In this document: positions 6,845 through 11,988 of the stretch, one piece after another
Numbering within the stretch: the stretch's first letter is position 1
How the letters are laid out: every line of letters begins with the position of its first letter
DNA from: JAVVHH01 sp964657565
Lineage (GTDB): Bacteria > Pseudomonadota > Alphaproteobacteria > Acetobacterales > Acetobacteraceae
NCBI GenBank assembly: GCA_964657565.1
Contig: CAZZVQ010000145.1
Span: forward strand, 1 to 11,988
Length of the DNA stretch: 11,988 nt
Direction: 5' to 3'
Notes under the pieces: model-generated
What the model was told of the DNA's origin: nothing
Database searches by the model: none
What the model saw: the letters and a program-made list of their open reading frames with translations, nothing else
Translations under genes and position numbers: made by a program

Positions 6845-7428
6845 GCGCGGTTCCGATGGAGCGCGCGCAGCCCGGCGGCGACGCGCAGTTGGAAGGAGAG
6901 GAACGAGACCAACTGGGACAGCGTGACGATCCCGGTCGCCGACCAGCCCGCCGCCTCCAACGCGCGCATGTGCGCCGGGGCGGCGTCGCGGAGGTGGAAG
7001 ACGAGCATATGGACGTGTTCCAGCGCGGCGGTCAGGCGCGGACCCAACAAAGTTCGGCCCGGCTCGGCAACCACGAACTTGGGCCCGGGCTCGTCTTCCG
7101 GGCTGAGCGGGCCTGCCGGAAAGCATCCATACGGACCCGATCCGGCCGCACGCGCGATCTCTGTGTCCAGCGCCGCCCTGCCCAACGTCTCGGCCCCATC
7201 GGCAAATCGCTTGCCATAGAATGCCCGTCCCCCGTCATCCGCATGGAGTCCGGCGACGAAATACGCGACCGCCGCGCGCTCTACATCGCTCATCTCATCG
7301 AGATCGGCGGGCGCGAACAGCGCGTCGAAGCTGGCTTGGGCGTTGTCGCGGGTGATCGGCTTGCGGCGGCGGATGGTGTCGAGGAACGAGCCGGGCTCGA
7401 CGCCGATCAGCGTATCGAGGGCGTCCAT
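6841..7428 (-). CDS. CMD-domain protein lacking CxxC (Avi_7170-like)
   Basis: This 195-residue protein shows the same fold family as its downstream neighbour but without a Cys pair. Its only Cys, in PYGCFPAG, is near residue 102. In the place where a CxxC and His would be expected it has LEHVHMLVFHLRDAAPAHM (about 136-154), with His at about 138, 140, 145 and 153, followed by LEAAGWSATGIVTLSQLVSF. This pattern fits the 'CMD domain, Avi_7170' family as I recall it. Peroxidase activity of the AhpD kind is therefore not expected. A partner or non-redox enzymatic role is possible. Its ATG at 7428 shares one base with the monooxygenase stop (TGATG), and its stop overlaps the next ATG as ATGA. The three genes are thus translationally coupled and probably made in similar amounts. 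The upstream in-frame extension to 8016 is a shadow of the monooxygenase gene. Confidence 0.82.
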   Translation of the reverse strand: MDALDTLIGVEPGSFLDTIRRRKPITRDNAQASFDALFAPADLDEMSDVERAAVAYFVAGLHADDGGRAFYGKRFADGAETLGRAALDTEIARAAGSGPYGCFPAGPLSPEDEPGPKFVVAEPGRTLLGPRLTAALEHVHMLVFHLRDAAPAHMRALEAAGWSATGIVTLSQLVSFLSFQLRVAAGLRALHRNRA

Positions 7429-8435
7429 CAGGCCACTTGCCGCGTCTGGACGTCCGGGCCGACCCAGCCGAGGGCCGGGGCGACGATCTCGGCCATCAGC
7501 TCGAGCGAGCGCAGGATCAGGGCGTGCGGCGGGTCGATCGAGTGCACCTGGACCGAGAGTTCGGTGGTGCGCTCCAGCGTCTTCTCGGCGGCGAGCGACT
7601 CGATGACGTCGGCGGGGGTGCCGACATGGCTGTTGGCCTCGACGAGCCACTCGGCCAGCGTGCCGCCGGACAGGCCGCGGCGGGCGCGGGCGATCTGCAG
7701 GCCCTCGGCGGCCCAGCGCATCGCCTCGGCGCGGCTGTCGGCGACGAAGACCGAGCGCGAGGCCAGCACGCGCGGCGCGCGGCCACTCGGCAGGGCGCCG
7801 TAATAGGCGTCGAGGATCGGGGCTTGGATCTCGTCGATCGTCATGTCGGGCCGGTCGGCCGGGCGCGGCTGGGTGCGGGACAGCAGCAGGCCATCCCCGG
7901 CGGCGCCGGCGATGCGGCTGCCCTCGGCGGAGAATGTGGCCTGCCAGATGCGGTCGGCCAGGCTCGGGTCGGCGGGGTAGAGCTTGTCGCCGCCCTCCAG
8001 CGTCTCGCCGCACCACGCCCGGCGCAGCACGTCGAGATTGCCGGCCATCAGGCGGTGGCGCGCGGTGGGGTCGAGGCCGAAGGCCTGGAAGGCGGAGAGG
8101 TTGCCGCCGGGTCCGACGCCGATCTCGAGCCGGCCGCCGGAGAGCATGTCGAGCACCGAGGCGTCTTCGGCGACGCGGAGGGGCATCTCCAGCGGCAGGG
8201 TGATGATGCCGGTGGCGAGACGGATGCGTTTGGTGCGGGCGGCGGCGTGGGAGAGGAAGACCAGCGGCGCGGGCAGGCCGCCCTCGTCCTCGTGGAAATG
8301 GTGCTGCGCGACCCAGGCGGTGTCGAAGCCGAGCCGGTCGGCGTGGACGATCTGCTCGATGCCGAGGCGGTAGCGCTCGGGCGGGGCGGCGCGGTCGAGC
8401 ACGCGGGAGAAGAAGCCGAGCCGAAGTGGGGTCAT
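7428..8435 (-). CDS. Luciferase-like FMN-dependent monooxygenase
   Basis: This 335-residue protein is of the bacterial luciferase-like (LLM) family. These enzymes use reduced FMN and O2 to oxygenate small organic molecules and fold as a TIM barrel. Family features include the start MTPLRLGFFSRVL, ADRLGFDTAWVAQHHF (about 32-47), IRLATGIITLPLEMPLRVAED (only partly quoted here as IRLATGIITLPLE, 71-83), and LDMLSGGRLEIGVGPGG (95-111), the phosphate-binding region. It fits the subfamily I recall as 'KPN_01858'. The ATG at 8435 has GGGAG 9 bases upstream. No flavin reductase gene is in the window, so reduced FMN must come from elsewhere. Its tight coupling to two AhpD-like genes and closeness to a peptide-type importer suggest it acts on an imported compound, as EDTA monooxygenase does beside an oligopeptide-type transporter. 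The substrate itself cannot be read from sequence. Confidence 0.88.
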   Translation of the reverse strand: MTPLRLGFFSRVLDRAAPPERYRLGIEQIVHADRLGFDTAWVAQHHFHEDEGGLPAPLVFLSHAAARTKRIRLATGIITLPLEMPLRVAEDASVLDMLSGGRLEIGVGPGGNLSAFQAFGLDPTARHRLMAGNLDVLRRAWCGETLEGGDKLYPADPSLADRIWQATFSAEGSRIAGAAGDGLLLSRTQPRPADRPDMTIDEIQAPILDAYYGALPSGRAPRVLASRSVFVADSRAEAMRWAAEGLQIARARRGLSGGTLAEWLVEANSHVGTPADVIESLAAEKTLERTTELSVQVHSIDPPHALILRSLELMAEIVAPALGWVGPDVQTRQVA

Positions 8436-8444
8436 GGTTGCAGT

Positions 8445-8449
8445 CTCCC
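8445..8449 (-). promoter_or_regulatory. Ribosome binding site of the monooxygenase gene
   Basis: GGGAG on the minus strand lies 9 bases before the ATG at 8435. It is the only clear Shine-Dalgarno for the three coupled genes. The two downstream starts rely on stop/start overlap. Confidence 0.55.
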
Positions 8450-8461
8450 GTGTCGTAACGC

Positions 8462-8550
8462 CGTCATTGCCGGGCTTGACCCGGCAACCCAGGCCATCGA
8501 GCGCTGTCCTGTCGGCATCATGGGCCCCCGGGTCAAGCCTGGGGGTGACG
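8462..8550. repeat. Nested-palindrome intergenic repeat, copy D (89 bp)
   Basis: The element lies in the 120-base gap between the LivF stop and the monooxygenase start. Inner hairpins are at 8467-8487 (ttgccggg / cccggcaa, loop cttga) and 8525-8545 (cccccggg / cctggggg, containing one G-T wobble). It begins cgtcat and ends gtgacg. It may separate the Liv genes from the monooxygenase cassette by acting as an mRNA stem. There is no T-tract, so it is not a standard terminator. Confidence 0.86.
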
Positions 8551-8555
8551 ATACA

Positions 8556-9289
8556 TCAGGCAGCGTCACTGGTCTTCTCCCCGCCGAGATAGGCGTCGCG
8601 GATGCGCGGGTCGCGCGCGAGGTCGCCGGCCGGGCCGGACAGCGCGATGCTCCCCGTGCGCAATACGTAGCCATATTGGGCGATTTGCAAGGCGAGGCTG
8701 GCGTTCTGTTCCACCATGAACACCGACACCCCTTCGGTCCGGATGGTTGCGATCAGCTCCAACACGCGGTCGACGTAGAGGGGCGAGAGGCCCATGGTCG
8801 GCTCGTCCATGCAGATCAGGCGCGGCCGGCCCATCAGCGCGCGGGCCATGGCGACCATCTGCTGCTCGCCGCCGGAGAGCGAGCCGGCGCGGTTGTTGAT
8901 GCGCTGGGCGACCCGGGGGAACAGCGTCAGCATGCGGTCGTAATCGGCGGCGACTTCCTGGCGGTCGCGGCGGGTGAAGGCGCCCATCAGCAGGTTCTCG
9001 CGCACCGTCATGGCGCCGAACAGCCGGCGCGCCTCGGGGACCGAGCCGATGCCGCGGCCGATGATCTTCGGGGTCGGCAGGCCGGTGATGTCCTGGCCGT
9101 CGAACCAGACGCGGCCGGCGCGGGGCTGGATGAGGCCGAGGATGATCTTCATGGTGGTCGACTTGCCGCTGGCGTTGCCGCCGAGCAGGCAGACGATCTG
9201 ACCCGGTCGCACCTCGAGCGAGAGCCCGAAATGGACCTGGACCGGACCGTAGAACGTGTCGATGCCGTCGAGGCGGAGCAGCGGTTCGG

Positions 9290-9293
<4 letters not shown>
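8556..9293 (-). CDS. livF: Branched-chain-amino-acid-type ABC importer ATPase LivF
   Basis: This 245-residue cytoplasmic ATPase is of the LivF type in the HAAT family. Walker A is GGNASGKS at 38-45, a variant of the usual GxNGAGKT/S. The rest is standard: Q-loop region GIGSVPEARRLFGAMTVREN (81-100), signature LSGGEQQMVAMARAL (139-153), Walker B LICMDEP (159-165), then GLSP. The switch position has Gln (FMVEQNASLALQIA, about 192-205) instead of His, which is normal for LivF. It should dimerise with LivG on the fused permease. Its ATG at 9293 overlaps the livG stop as ATGA (9290-9293). The real ligand of such systems can be amino acids, amides, urea or aromatic acids, so the substrate is open. 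Confidence 0.93.
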
Positions 9294-10125
<832 letters not shown>

Positions 10126-10129
<4 letters not shown>

Positions 10130-11949
10130 GCGGTGCCGAGCAGGCCCTGGGGGCGGAAGCGGATCACCAGGAGCAGCACGAGACCATAGATCAGCATGCG
10201 GTATTCGGTGGTGAAGCGGAACACCTCCGGCAGGCCGGTCAGCACGACGGCGCCGATGATGGCGCCGAGCACGTTGCCCATGCCGCCGAGGATCACCATC
10301 GTCAGCGCCAGGATCGAGACCTGCGAGGTCCAGGTCTCGTTGTTGATGTAGGAATAGAGGTGGGCCGAGATGGCGCCGCTGATGCCGGCCGCGAAGCCGC
10401 TGACGGCGAAGGCGAGGCCCTTGTAGCGGTCGAGCGCGATGCCGTAGGTGCGGGCGGCGACGTCGTCGTCGCGGATGGCGCGGAAGGTACGGCCGAGATG
10501 GGTGCGGAGGAGGCGGGATTGCGCCAGCGCCAGCAGCACCATGACCGCGAGCGCGACCCAGTAGGCCGCCTTGGGGCTGCCGAGGTCGATCGAGCCGATC
10601 TCGAGCGGCGGCACGCCCGGCACGCCCATGGGGCCGCGGGTCAGGCTCTCCCAGTTGAGGATGACGAGCCCGACGATCTCGCCGATCCCGAGCGTGGCGA
10701 TGGAGACGTAGTGCGAGCGGAGCCGGAAGGCGGGCCAGGTCAGCGCGGTGCCGAGCGCGGCGGTGACCACGCCGGCGGCGGGGATGCTGAGCCAGACCGG
10801 CCAGCCGCCATCGAGCGCCAGCAGCGCCGACGCGTAGGCGCCGATCAGCAGCAGCCCGGCCTGACCCAGCGAGACTTGCCCCAGCGTGCCGGCGACCAGC
10901 GTCAGGCTGACGGCAAGGATGGCGTAGAGCCAGGCGTTGGTCATGACCTGCATCGCGTAGCCGATATTGGGCACCAGCGGCAGCGCCGCGGCGGCGACGA
11001 TGGCGGCGATGACGACCGGGGCGGGAATGCGCCAGGGCCGGCTGGGCGCGATGAAGGTGCCGGTGAGCGGCTCCGGCGGCGCGCTGCGGCGGCCGGCGAA
11101 CAGGCCGTTCGGCCGCAGCACGAGCATGATCAACAGCAGCACGAAGGCGAACAGGTTGCGGTAGGACGAGCCGAACAGGCCGACGCCGAACGATTCCGTC
11201 AGGCCCAGCAGCATCGCGCCGCCGATCGCGCCCGGCACGTTGCCCATGCCGCCGATGACCTGGGCCACGATGCCCTTCAGGGTGGCCGAGAAGCTCATCG
11301 CCGTGTCGATATGGTTGTAGTACATGCCGACCAGCAGGCCACTCAACCCGCCCAACCCGGCGGCGATGGCGAACACGGTACGGTTCACCGCGTCGGTATC
11401 GACCCCCATCTGGCGGGCGGCTTCGCTATCCTGGGCAGTGGCGCGGACGGCCCAGCCGAGCTTCGAGAAGCGCAGAAAGGCGAACAGGGTGGCGGCGCTG
11501 ACCAGCCCGGTGCCGGCGATCAGCAGGTCGAGCGCGCCGATCGTGCCCTGGCCGATCTGGATGCGCCAATTCGGCAGCGGGTTGGCCAGCGCGCGCGGGT
11601 CGGGCGAGAAGATGAGCTGCACCGTCTGGTCGAGCGCGAAGGAGATGCCGATGGTGGCCAGCAGCGGGGCGATGCGCGCCGATTTGGCGAGTGGCCGCAG
11701 CCCGATGCGCTCGATGATGACGCCCAGCAGCGCGGAGCCGAGCGTCACGATCAGCATCGTGACCGGCAGCGGCGTGTGCAGGTAGGTGGCGCAGGTCCAG
11801 CCGATGAAGGCACCGACCATGTAGATCGAGCCCTGGGCGAAGTTGATGAGGTGGCTGACGCCGAAGATCAGCGCGAGCCCGACCGCGAGCAGCGCGTAGA
11901 CGTTGCCGACGATCAGGCCGTTGATGGTGTAGTCGAGCCAGGGGCCCAT
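10126..11949 (-). CDS. Fused LivH-LivM permease of a HAAT importer
   Basis: One 607-residue inner-membrane chain joins both permeases of a branched-chain-amino-acid-type importer. The LivH half (about 1-285) has TINGLIVGNVYALLAVGLAL, then INFAQGSIYMVGAFIG, the coupling region GWAVRATAQDSEAARQMGVD (165-184) and GGMGNVPGAIGGAMLLGLTE (233-252). It ends in the usual LivH terminus LRPNGLFAGRR. A 20-residue Pro-rich linker leads to the LivM half (about 307-607). That half has LVAGTLGQVSLGQAGLLLIG, the coupling region GRTFRAIRDDDVAARTYGIA (486-505), GGMGNVLGAIIGAVVLTGLP and the terminus IRFRPQGLLG. There is no frameshift or stop at the junction, so it is a genuine fusion. The ATG at 11949 follows a TGA at 11950-11952 and has only a weak Shine-Dalgarno. 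The binding-protein gene expected for this system is not in the window and could lie beyond 11988. Confidence 0.94.
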
Positions 11950-11988
11950 TCAGAGCCGATCCCTCGCCGTGGTCTCCCTCTCCCGCTG

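Noticed and set aside
3253..8550. The four palindromic repeats as a CRISPR array or as rho-independent terminators
   Set aside because: They are 1-2 kb apart, lack regular spacers and cas genes, and have no T-runs after the stems.
11950..11988. Minus-strand codons open to a TGA directly before livHM, possibly the end of an upstream gene
   Set aside because: Only 12 codons (QRERETTARDRL) are visible. The sequence looks like common purine-rich spacer and cannot be tied to a protein.

Overview
The window reads as high-GC chromosomal DNA, most likely from an alphaproteobacterium. This rests on codon use strongly biased to G/C, a fused LivH-LivM permease, a BrnT/BrnA module, and repeated intergenic palindromes built around 'gggcttgaccc'. 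No marker here fixes the genus.

Positions 1-239 hold no convincing gene. There is a faint minus-strand coding remnant and a palindrome-rich control region ahead of a toxin-antitoxin pair. Positions 240-762 (+) hold a type II TA module: a BrnT-like toxin whose gene overlaps that of its BrnA-like antitoxin by about 70 bases. It ends 32 bases from the end of the convergent minus-strand block.

Everything from 795 to 11949 is on the minus strand and reads from high to low coordinates. First (11949 to 8556) come three genes of a branched-chain-amino-acid-type (HAAT) importer: a one-chain LivH-LivM permease, LivG and LivF, joined by ATGA overlaps. No binding-protein gene for it lies in the window. 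Next (8435 to 6269) comes a tightly coupled three-gene set: a luciferase-like flavin monooxygenase, a CMD-domain protein without CxxC, and an AhpD-like protein with the full E/CxxC/H site. Last (6104 to 795) is a complete oligopeptide/nickel-type ABC importer: a binding protein with a Tat-like signal, two permeases, and an ATPase with both nucleotide-binding domains in one chain.

The monooxygenase, the two CMD proteins and the peptide-type importer resemble a recurrent cassette that I recall from protein family names (KPN_01854, KPN_01858, Avi_7169, Avi_7170). To my knowledge its substrate is undescribed. The likely logic is import of a small organic compound followed by flavin-dependent oxygenation, with the AhpD-like proteins handling a peroxide or reactive product. 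That logic is inference.

Every gap longer than 100 bases in the minus-strand block (four of them) contains one copy of a nested-palindrome repeat. Three copies are exactly 89 bases long and one is 115. The stem sequences differ between copies but keep pairing, so the structure itself appears to be conserved.
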